5,338 bases of DNA from Chloroflexota bacterium. Lineage in GTDB: Bacteria; Chloroflexota; Dehalococcoidia; Lucifugimonadales; Australimonadaceae. The notes under the pieces are model-generated. The model did no database searches and had not been told where the DNA came from. It saw nothing but the letters and a program-made list of their open reading frames with translations. Location: contig JAQBVZ010000071.1 of assembly GCA_027625205.1 (NCBI GenBank), forward strand, positions 1-5,338, written 5' to 3'. Both the position numbers and the translations under genes were made by a program. Positions within the stretch are counted from its first letter, which is position 1. Every line of letters starts with the position of its first letter. Positions 1 to 4,692 of the stretch are shown in pieces.

Positions 1-559
1 CTTGCTCAGACTGCCAGCCAAGCCACAGAGGTATGGGGCGCTGGATGGGGAGGGGGTTGAGCCCCGCGCCGGTGATGCTGTGCCATTGGCCGTGAAAATC
101 AACCGACTCCTGTGTCCACAGCGCCCGCAGCACTTCAATCTGCTCTTGAGAGCGCTCACCACGGTTGTTGAAGTCCTCACCCAAGGCCTCGTACTCCACG
201 GGGTTCCAGCCTATGCCAACGCCCAGCCGCAGGCGACCGCCGCTGAGCACGTCCACCTCCGCCGCCTGCTTCGCGACGAGGGCCGTCTGCCGTTGCGGCA
301 GGATAATGATGCCAGTGGCTAGCTGGATGCGCTGCGTAACCGCTGCGAGATAGGAGAAGAGGACGAAGGGCTCGTGAAAGGCGTCGCCCATGTCGTAAAC
401 GCCGGTCCAGTCAGGGTAGTGTCGCCGGTCAGCGCCAAGGACGTGGTCGAAGGCGGTGATATGTGAGTAGCCGAGGCCCTCCGCCGCTTGGGCGAAATCA
501 CGGATGGCTACGGGATCATTGCCAATCTCGGTTTGTGGGAAGACAGCGCCCAGTTGCAT
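1..559 (-). CDS. LLM-class flavin-dependent (probably F420-dependent) oxidoreductase, C-terminus beyond the left edge
   Basis: Reading leftwards from ATG at 559 gives 186 uninterrupted codons that leave the window without a stop. The protein begins MQLGAVFPQTEIG, followed by FDHVLG (residues 37-42), LATGIIILPQR (80-90), KQAAEVDVLSGGRLRLGVGIGW (split here as KQAAEVDVLSGG at 97-108 and RLRLGVGIGW at 109-118) and NPVEYEALG (119-127). These are hallmarks of the luciferase-like monooxygenase TIM-barrel family. The spacing and wording best fit the actinobacterial and Chloroflexota F420-dependent LLM subgroup of roughly 280-300 residues, so about a third is missing. Members are cytosolic hydride-transfer enzymes using F420 or FMN; the substrate cannot be read from sequence. 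ATG 559 is the first ATG after an in-frame TAA and matches the family N-terminus. There is no Shine-Dalgarno within normal range; a GAGGAG lies 35 nt upstream, too far to serve it. The gene is divergent from the ArsR gene. The family call is secure, the cofactor is inferred. Confidence 0.93.
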   Translation of the reverse strand, partial: MQLGAVFPQTEIGNDPVAIRDFAQAAEGLGYSHITAFDHVLGADRRHYPDWTGVYDMGDAFHEPFVLFSYLAAVTQRIQLATGIIILPQRQTALVAKQAAEVDVLSGGRLRLGVGIGWNPVEYEALGEDFNNRGERSQEQIEVLRALWTQESVDFHGQWHSITGAGLNPLPIQRPIPLWLGWQSEQ

Positions 560-601
560 GGTGAGACGAGTCTACCAGTTATGCTCGCCGTTTTCTCCTC
601 G

Positions 602-670
602 TCAGAAGCCGCCGGGGGCCATGCCCTTAATGCCGCCCTCATCAGGCCACTCGACCAGGGAGTTTGACAT
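602..670 (-). CDS. possible small ORF, 22 residues, in the leader of the LLM oxidoreductase
   Basis: An ATG at 670 opens 22 codons ending in TGA at 602-604, 42 nt before the oxidoreductase start on the same strand. The peptide starts MSNSLVEWPDE and ends GGIKGMAPGGF. About 80% of its codons end in G or C and about half begin with G, which is coding-like rather than random. A TATAAA hexamer at 681-686 (minus strand) sits about 10 nt before the ATG, with TTGCTT 17 bp further upstream, so the ORF would be read almost leaderless; there is no Shine-Dalgarno. I do not recognise the peptide. It could be a real small protein, a leader peptide, or the surviving C-terminus of a lost gene, although an in-frame TAA just upstream limits any extension to about 33 codons. 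At this length chance is a serious alternative. Confidence 0.3.
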   Translation of the reverse strand: MSNSLVEWPDEGGIKGMAPGGF

Positions 671-690
671 CGTGCAGTACTTTATATTAC
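664..690 (+). promoter_or_regulatory. candidate promoter of the ArsR-AHSA1-YCII unit
   Basis: A perfect TTGACA stands at 664-669. Possible -10 elements are TATATT at 683-688 (five of six matches but only a 13-bp spacer) or TATTAC at 685-690 (four of six, 15-bp spacer). The spacing is short in either case, a feature sometimes seen in regulator-dependent promoters. A start near 695 would leave only about five untranslated bases before ATG 700, agreeing with the absence of a Shine-Dalgarno there. It overlaps the minus-strand candidate promoter. Confidence 0.35.
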
Positions 691-709
691 CTGTTGGTTA
701 TGCAAGCAA
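681..709 (-). promoter_or_regulatory. candidate sigma-70-type promoter for the small ORF and LLM oxidoreductase
   Basis: On the minus strand TTGCTT (709-704) is followed after exactly 17 bp by TATAAA (686-681). The -10 matches the consensus at five of six positions and the -35 at three of six. Transcription would begin near 674, a few bases before the small ORF's ATG and about 115 nt before the oxidoreductase ATG. This is inferred from hexamers only; -10 and -35 preferences of the host are unknown. Confidence 0.35.
686..701. promoter_or_regulatory. imperfect inverted repeat, candidate ArsR-family operator
   Basis: ATTACC (686-691) and GGTTAT (696-701) form an inverted repeat with one mismatch around a TGTT centre. 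It covers the end of both candidate -10 regions and the first bases of the ArsR start codon, where a dimeric winged-helix repressor would block transcription in both directions. Autoregulation is usual in the ArsR family; the assignment of this particular repeat is inference from position and symmetry. Confidence 0.3.
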
Positions 710-1080
710 ATGTTTACGAACCGTTGGCTTCTGAACGCCTTGACCTCTCGTTCGCTACCCTTGCAGACCCTACGAGGCGGGCCATCCTTGCTCGGCTGGC
801 TTCGGGCGAGGCGTCGGTCAAAGAGCTGGCAGAGCCGTTCGAGATGACACAGCCGGCTATCTCGAAACACCTCAAAGTGCTTGAGCGCGCGGGCCTTATC
901 TCACGCGGACGGGATGCGCAGCGGCGGCCCTGTCGCCTTGAGGCCAAACCTCTCGCGGAGGTCGCTGACTATATCGAGCGGTACCGCCGTAGCTGGGAAG
1001 AAGGCTTTGTTCGCTTGGATGAGTACTTACAGGAACTGAAAAGGAAAGAGAAGGAGGGTCCAGATGGCTCAAGAGGCTAG
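700..1080 (+). CDS. ArsR-family winged helix-turn-helix repressor
   Basis: The 126-residue protein matches the ArsR/SmtB-type DNA-binding fold. LATLADPTRR-type opening appears as FATLADPTRRAILARL (residues 18-33), the helix-turn-helix as VKELAEPFEMTQPAISKHL (40-58) with recognition helix near 51-62, and the wing as GRDAQRRPCRLE (70-81). The C-terminal helix DYIERYRRSWEEGFVRLDEYL (split: DYIERYRRSW 90-99, EEGFVRLDEYL 100-110) is typical of the metal-independent subgroup paired with AHSA1-like proteins. There is only one cysteine (C78) and no CxC metal site, so metal sensing is unlikely and the inducer is unknown. ATG 700 is preferred over an in-frame TTG at 664 because that TTG forms part of the -35-like TTGACA, and because the family domain starts just after ATG 700. 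There is no Shine-Dalgarno, suggesting near-leaderless translation. The 3' end overlaps the next gene by 17 nt. Confidence 0.93.
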   Translation: MQANVYEPLASERLDLSFATLADPTRRAILARLASGEASVKELAEPFEMTQPAISKHLKVLERAGLISRGRDAQRRPCRLEAKPLAEVADYIERYRRSWEEGFVRLDEYLQELKRKEKEGPDGSRG

Positions 1081-1528
1081 CGGGGAAATCGTCATTGAGC
1101 GCGTGTTTGATGCACCACGAGAGCTGGTCTGGAAGGCGTGGACAGACCCTGAGCACGTCGCGCAATGGTGGGGGCCACAGGGAATGACCACACGCGTCGA
1201 CGAGTTGGACCTGCGGCCGGGAGGGAACTGGCGGTACGTCATGCTACATCCCAACGGCTCCGAGTACCCGCAAAAGGGCACCTTCCGCGAGATTGTCGCG
1301 CCGGAGAAAATCGTGACGTCAGCCGAATTCGAGGTGACTGGGGACCACACGCAACATGTGATTATGATGTACCAGTTCGATGAGCTTGGTGATAAGACAA
1401 AGTTCACCATGCGCCATGAACAAATAACTCCCATGGACCCCAGCTACAAAGAGGGCGTGGCTGGAGGTTGGAACTCGAACTTCGACTGCCTGGTCGATTA
1501 CTTGCCGACACTCGCGCCTACGGGGTGA
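1064..1528 (+). CDS. AHSA1-like SRPBCC-fold protein (START/Bet v 1-like)
   Basis: This 154-residue protein has the signature of the AHSA1/SRPBCC family: IERVFDAPRELVWKAWTDPE (residues 11-30), VAQWWGP (32-38), the DLRPGGNWRYVM block (49-60), GTFREIVAPEKIV in the middle, and a terminal helix near GWNSNFDCLVDYL (135-147). The fold is a helix-grip with a hydrophobic cavity that binds lipophilic ligands in many relatives. Despite the family name, a role with Hsp90 is not implied for short bacterial members. ATG 1064 has a strong Shine-Dalgarno, GGAGG at 1053-1057, six bases upstream and inside the end of the repressor gene, so translation of the two is likely coupled. Pairing with an ArsR repressor is a recurrent bacterial arrangement, in which the SRPBCC protein may bind or process the inducer; that role is inference. 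No ligand can be named. Confidence 0.93.
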   Translation: MAQEASGEIVIERVFDAPRELVWKAWTDPEHVAQWWGPQGMTTRVDELDLRPGGNWRYVMLHPNGSEYPQKGTFREIVAPEKIVTSAEFEVTGDHTQHVIMMYQFDELGDKTKFTMRHEQITPMDPSYKEGVAGGWNSNFDCLVDYLPTLAPTG

Positions 1529-1588
1529 AATCCGGCAACGCATGCATCCTTAAATCAGGGAAAATCTTAGTAAGTGAGGAAACGTTTC

Positions 1589-1933
1589 ATGAAAAAGTTC
1601 ATAGTGATCTTCCACGCCTCGGCAGCCGCCATGGAACAGATGGGACAGATGGGAAGCGCCAGTCCAGAGGAGCAGCAAAAGGCCATGCAACCATGGGTTG
1701 ATTGGGCCGACCGCAACGGCAGCGCTCTCCTGGACCAGGGTTCTCCGATAATGGGTGGACTGAAGCTAAGCAAGTCAGGAAGCACACCCAGTAATCAAAG
1801 CGTCGCCGGGTACTCAATCGTGCAGGCGGAGGACTTGGAAGCGGCAAAAGCGCTGTTACAGGGGCACCCTCATCTTGATTGGGCCCCCGGTTGTGAGATT
1901 GAGGTATACGAATCCATGCATGGGCCGGTGTAG
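1589..1933 (+). CDS. YCII-family protein
   Basis: The 114-residue product begins MKKFIVIFHASAAAMEQM and contains MQPWVDWADRNGSALLDQG (33-51), GYSIVQAEDLEAAKALLQGH (split as GYSIVQAED and LEAAKALLQGHPHL ending near residue 96), and CEIEVYESM near the C-terminus. This is the compact ferredoxin-like alpha/beta fold of the YCII-related family, in which a conserved His and Asp are suspected of catalysis; here D49 and H93 or H95 are candidates. The biochemical function of this subgroup is not established. ATG 1589 is chosen over an in-frame GTG at 1574 because GAGGA at 1576-1580 lies eight bases before the ATG and the protein family starts with MKKF. It follows the AHSA1 gene by 60 nt with no terminator seen, so it is probably the third gene of the same operon. 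A 9-bp tandem duplication gives an internal QMGQMG. Confidence 0.9.
   Translation: MKKFIVIFHASAAAMEQMGQMGSASPEEQQKAMQPWVDWADRNGSALLDQGSPIMGGLKLSKSGSTPSNQSVAGYSIVQAEDLEAAKALLQGHPHLDWAPGCEIEVYESMHGPV
1637..1654 (+). repeat. tandem 9-bp repeat inside the YCII-family gene
   Basis: CAGATGGGA occurs twice in direct succession (1637-1645, 1646-1654), in frame, encoding QMG-QMG at residues 17-22. It lies in the variable linker between the first strand and the SPEEQQKAM helix, where a three-residue duplication is tolerable. This looks like a small replication-slippage event. Confidence 0.75.
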
Positions 1934-2048
1934 CTTCCGCCATGTGAGCGGCGGGTGCAAGGTTTCAGGTGCGGATGCCAGGCTAGGTTTACGTTAAACT
2001 CAACTCGTGACACAATCGTGGGAGTCTTGAATTTCACGGGTGTTGCAG
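1934..2048. other. intergenic region with weak inverted repeats, between the YCII-family gene and the lipoprotein gene
   Basis: No gene is visible here. CCGCC (1937-1941) and GGCGG (1950-1954) could form a 5-bp stem with an 8-nt loop immediately after the YCII-family stop, but no T-tract follows, so it is a poor intrinsic terminator. GTTTA (1987-1991) and TAAAC (1995-1999) form a perfect 5-bp inverted repeat around CGT, in the position of a promoter or operator for the lipoprotein gene. I cannot pick a convincing -35/-10 pair. Confidence 0.3.
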
Positions 2049-3581
2049 ATGAGATGCAAAGCGAGAACGCTCATATTCGTGTTGGTCGCGTTAGGCGTTG
2101 TCACATCGTTCCTAGCCGGGTGTGGTACCGAAGGCACGGAACCTCCAATTGAGGAAGAGAGCGACACAGTATCGGAGACAGATACCGGAGCCCTCGCCGT
2201 GGAGGTCGGTTGCCTGAATCAAACCTATTTCCTAGATTATTACCTCATTAGGGTCCAATTCATCCCACACAGGGATTGTTACTTCACATGGTCGGAATGG
2301 TCGCCTGCTTTCGACGTTGCAGTGACTCTGGGTTCCTACTCGTTCCCGACTCAACTCCGTGGGGCTGTCACGGACACCCGAGGCAGGTTTCTAGTGGAAA
2401 GGCCCATTCCGTACCACCCCCCGGGGCAGTACGAGGTCTCCATGCGGGTAGAGGATGCGAACGGGATGGTTGGTCAAATCTCTGGGCCGGTCATTTGGGC
2501 ATGGGACTCTCCGCCCGCGGAGCGCGGGTTTTCTGTCCGGTTGGATGAGCCCACCACTTCAAACTTCGAGACGGGCGAGGACGTCAGGCTGGCAGCGACC
2601 GGCGAGGCTGTCGGGTTCGGTGAGCCGGAGACAGCGGGTTGGGACCTGCCTACCAGCAACGAAATTGCCTCCCTTGTTGATGAGCTGCTATCTGGCAACA
2701 TCATAGCGGAATGGGACTTTGGAGACGGTACAAAAAGCGTAGGGCCGGTCCCTGGAGTACGAGAATCATTCATAGAAGAGACCGATGGGTTTGACTTGCA
2801 ACTCACGGAGACCCACGTCTATGAGAAGCCCGGCAGCTATAACCTCACGCTGACTGTAACGGACGAACGCTGGGACCGGGTGGCGACGGTAACGCAGGCG
2901 GTTACGGTTGTGGACGCAACCGCGCCGGAGCCTACCCCAACTGCGGCCCCGGTTGCGCATGAGGACGGCATCCGGGTTGATATTCACCGAGTGACAGCGA
3001 GAGGTGCGCCAGGCTATGGGTGGGTGACGGGCGAGATAACGAATACGAACTTTGTACCGGTCAGAATTAGAAGCATGTACCTAGAGTTAAGCGATGGGAC
3101 CCGGCCGCAGTCGGCGTTTCTCCTTTTTGACATCTTGGAGCCAGGTCAGACTACGCCGTTCATTGAGCAATATCAGACAACCGAGGGTGAGGCGGCCAGG
3201 ACCGTTCTTGGAGTCGCTGAATGGCGTGTTGACGCGGTCACGGAGTCGGCCCGTTCCGAAGAAGTGCGTCGCCGTGAGCTTTCGGAACAGATTGGAACTT
3301 CAGTTATTCAGGTCACAGAACTTAATACCGCTGTTGATGACGGCTTCGAGCACTACCAGATTCGCGTGACTCTGACCAATAACAGTTCGAACATGGTGAG
3401 GCTTAGCGCCAGGGTGACGCTCCGCGAAAATGGCGAGGTTATATACGTTGGACACCGGTCTGGCAGCGCCAACGACCGGGCGCCGGGCGAGTCGGAGACC
3501 TTCTTCCTAGGAACCACGATTGAACTAACCCCGCGCGTATCAATCGAGATTACGCCACTCGCCTTGTGCCGAGGCTGCTAG
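2049..3581 (+). CDS. secreted lipoprotein with PKD and FxLYD-like domains
   Basis: The 510-residue protein begins with a basic stretch (MRCKAR), a hydrophobic core and the lipobox LAGC with the lipidated cysteine at residue 25, followed by an acidic, Thr/Glu-rich tether, so it should be an exported, membrane-anchored lipoprotein. Residues about 50-145 look beta-rich and end in PPGQYEVSMRVEDANG, like the end of a PKD domain but without its WDFGDG strand; C55 and C77 could pair. A PKD domain is clear from WDFGDGT (222-228) to HVYEKPGSYNLTLTVTDE (256-273), with a long insert between these motifs. A Pro/Thr linker (289-305) leads to two similar C-terminal units (about 310-400 and 415-505) with a TGEITNTNFVPVRI-type strand and LEPGQTTPF, resembling FxLYD domains. 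The protein ends in CRGC. ATG 2049 is the best of three close starts (GTG 2040, TTG 2043) because it gives a standard signal peptide; none has a good Shine-Dalgarno. A binding role at the cell surface is inferred; there is no catalytic motif. Confidence 0.85.
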   Translation: MRCKARTLIFVLVALGVVTSFLAGCGTEGTEPPIEEESDTVSETDTGALAVEVGCLNQTYFLDYYLIRVQFIPHRDCYFTWSEWSPAFDVAVTLGSYSFPTQLRGAVTDTRGRFLVERPIPYHPPGQYEVSMRVEDANGMVGQISGPVIWAWDSPPAERGFSVRLDEPTTSNFETGEDVRLAATGEAVGFGEPETAGWDLPTSNEIASLVDELLSGNIIAEWDFGDGTKSVGPVPGVRESFIEETDGFDLQLTETHVYEKPGSYNLTLTVTDERWDRVATVTQAVTVVDATAPEPTPTAAPVAHEDGIRVDIHRVTARGAPGYGWVTGEITNTNFVPVRIRSMYLELSDGTRPQSAFLLFDILEPGQTTPFIEQYQTTEGEAARTVLGVAEWRVDAVTESARSEEVRRRELSEQIGTSVIQVTELNTAVDDGFEHYQIRVTLTNNSSNMVRLSARVTLRENGEVIYVGHRSGSANDRAPGESETFFLGTTIELTPRVSIEITPLALCRGC

Positions 3582-3588
3582 CCTACTG

Positions 3589-3609
3589 CAAGTGCCGCTT
3601 GAACCAAGC
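3589..3609. terminator. two mutually exclusive short hairpins between convergent genes, possible weak terminator
   Basis: The 46-bp gap between the convergent lipoprotein and dehydrogenase genes contains CAAGT-GCC-GCTTG (3589-3601, one G-U pair) and the overlapping perfect GCTTG-AAC-CAAGC (3597-3609). They share the GCTTG arm, so only one can form. Neither is GC-rich nor followed by a T-run on either strand. The position fits a bidirectional terminator but the structure alone does not prove it. Confidence 0.25.
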
Positions 3610-3627
3610 TGCGTCACGCTGCGCCTG

Positions 3628-4614
3628 CTAGTCGCTGCCAAAGGTGATGGACACCTTCAGCGCGCCGTCGTCAGGCGATTCCGCTAGGTCGAAGGCCTCC
3701 TGGACGCGCTCAATGGAGAACTGGTGCGTCACGAAGGGCGCCATGTCGATGTCGCCGCGAGTGATATAGTCCACTGCTATCTGGAATGCGGGCAGGCCCG
3801 GCTCATCCTGAGCGCCAAAGTCTGCGTGCATCTCCAGCCGCTTGCGGAAGAAGGTATCCCAATCAAAGAGGACGGGGTCTTTTCCGTCCGGCAGGCCAAA
3901 TACGGCGACCCTCCCATGGGGCCGCGTCATCTTGAGCGATTGATTGAGCGTGGCAGTGCTGCCGACGGCCTCCACCACCACGTCCGCGCCTTCACCGTTC
4001 GTCAGGTCAAGGACGGCCTCCGTTGCCTTGTCACCCGTCACGTCGATAGCGTGGTCTAGGCCCAGGGTGACGCCCGCCTTCAACCGCGAGGGGATTGGCT
4101 CAATGCCAATGATGCGGTGAGCGCCCAGGCGTCGCAGCAGAAAGTCATGGAACAGCCCAACGGAGCCCTGCCCAATGACCGCCACCGTTTTGCCCAACAG
4201 CGGCGGCAGCTTGCGCGCGGCGAATACCACCGTGCCGAGTTGTTGCGCCATGAGCAGGTGTGACAGGGGAGCGGTGTTGGGTAGCTTCAAGAGGAAGCTA
4301 GGGTCTATAAGCTGGTATTCAGCAAAGGTCTTGGAGCTCCAGATGTTGGGTGCGGTGAGCACAATGTCACCTGGCTGGAACTCCGTGCCGCCACCGTCAA
4401 TGACTTCGCCCACGCCTTCGTGGCCGGGATGGCCTGGCTCCAGTGGGTACTCGTACACGTTCCAACCCATGTAAACGATGTGGAGGTCAGTCCCGCAGAT
4501 GGAGCCTAGCTTGCTCCGTAGCAGGACTTTGCCGGGTTCAGGGTCAGGGATGGGCGCGTCCTCACAGCGGACTTCTCCCAAAGCAGTGACTACGGCTGCG
4601 GGCATGGTGGGCAT
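3628..4614 (-). CDS. zinc-type medium-chain alcohol dehydrogenase (MDR superfamily)
   Basis: The 328-residue protein has the GroES-like catalytic half with SICGTDLH (C40 as zinc ligand) and PGHPGHEGVGEV (H65-E66), then a Rossmann half with VAVIGQGSVG (GxGxxG at 148-153) and GIEP, where E172 at the end of the second strand suggests NAD(H) over NADP(H). It would oxidise an alcohol or reduce a carbonyl in the cytosol; the substrate is unknown. The lobe that in many relatives carries four structural-zinc cysteines is short and has no cysteine, which accounts for the slightly short length (family about 340-350). Position 124, where sorbitol-dehydrogenase-like relatives place the Glu of LIEPL, appears to be Gln. 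ATG 4614 is supported by AGGAG on the minus strand (4622-4626) with seven bases between. It lies 78 nt downstream of the nitroreductase on the same strand. Confidence 0.93.
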   Translation of the reverse strand: MPTMPAAVVTALGEVRCEDAPIPDPEPGKVLLRSKLGSICGTDLHIVYMGWNVYEYPLEPGHPGHEGVGEVIDGGGTEFQPGDIVLTAPNIWSSKTFAEYQLIDPSFLLKLPNTAPLSHLLMAQQLGTVVFAARKLPPLLGKTVAVIGQGSVGLFHDFLLRRLGAHRIIGIEPIPSRLKAGVTLGLDHAIDVTGDKATEAVLDLTNGEGADVVVEAVGSTATLNQSLKMTRPHGRVAVFGLPDGKDPVLFDWDTFFRKRLEMHADFGAQDEPGLPAFQIAVDYITRGDIDMAPFVTHQFSIERVQEAFDLAESPDDGALKVSITFGSD

Positions 4615-4621
4615 CTGAGCG

Positions 4622-4626
4622 CTCCT
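4622..4626 (-). promoter_or_regulatory. ribosome binding site of the alcohol dehydrogenase
   Basis: AGGAG on the minus strand, seven bases before ATG 4614. It selects this ATG over the in-frame ATG three codons further in, at 4605. Confidence 0.7.
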
Positions 4627-4640
4627 GGTTGGTGTGGCGG

Positions 4641-4673
4641 CACCCGTATTTAAGCACAGACGGCCGGCGGGTG
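4641..4673. repeat. inverted repeat with long loop in the nitroreductase-dehydrogenase gap
   Basis: CACCCG (4641-4646) and CGGGTG (4668-4673) are perfectly complementary, separated by 21 bp that include the AT-rich TATTTAAG. There is no T-run, so it is not a convincing terminator. It could be a regulator site around a -10-like element (minus-strand TTAAAT), or chance. Confidence 0.25.
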
Positions 4674-4692
4674 GGGACTGGTTTACTTGTGC

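Noticed and set aside
2..322. Plus-strand ORF of 106 codons at the left edge
   Set aside because: It is antisense to the LLM oxidoreductase, whose frame carries clear family motifs.
614..628. GGGC-CAT-GCCC hairpin within the small ORF, as a possible terminator
   Set aside because: The stem is four base pairs with no T-run on either strand; it is explained by Gly/Ala/Pro codons if the small ORF is real.
664..699. Upstream TTG start for the ArsR gene, adding 12 residues
   Set aside because: The TTG is part of a TTGACA -35-like hexamer, the added residues are not family-like, and AGGGAG lies only one base before it, too close for a Shine-Dalgarno.
504..734. Plus-strand ORF of 76 codons crossing the divergent intergenic region
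   Set aside because: It lies antisense to the start of the oxidoreductase and out of frame with the ArsR gene; it shows no recognisable motif.
1069..1434. Minus-strand ORF of 121 codons
   Set aside because: It is a shadow of the AHSA1 gene; there is no motif or ribosome binding site of its own.
1574..1588. GTG start for the YCII-family gene
   Set aside because: The Shine-Dalgarno GAGGA overlaps this codon and is correctly spaced for ATG 1589 instead.
2474..2806. Minus-strand ORF of 110 codons inside the lipoprotein gene
   Set aside because: The translation is low-complexity and Ser/Pro-rich, as expected from the antisense frame; the plus frame has the PKD motif here.
3608..3623. GCTGCG direct repeat, copies 10 bp apart, after the dehydrogenase stop
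   Set aside because: It is six bases only, in a GC-rich context, with no mirror symmetry or flanking signature; most likely chance.
3724..4059. Plus-strand ORF of 111 codons
   Set aside because: It is antisense to the Rossmann half of the dehydrogenase and has no family features.
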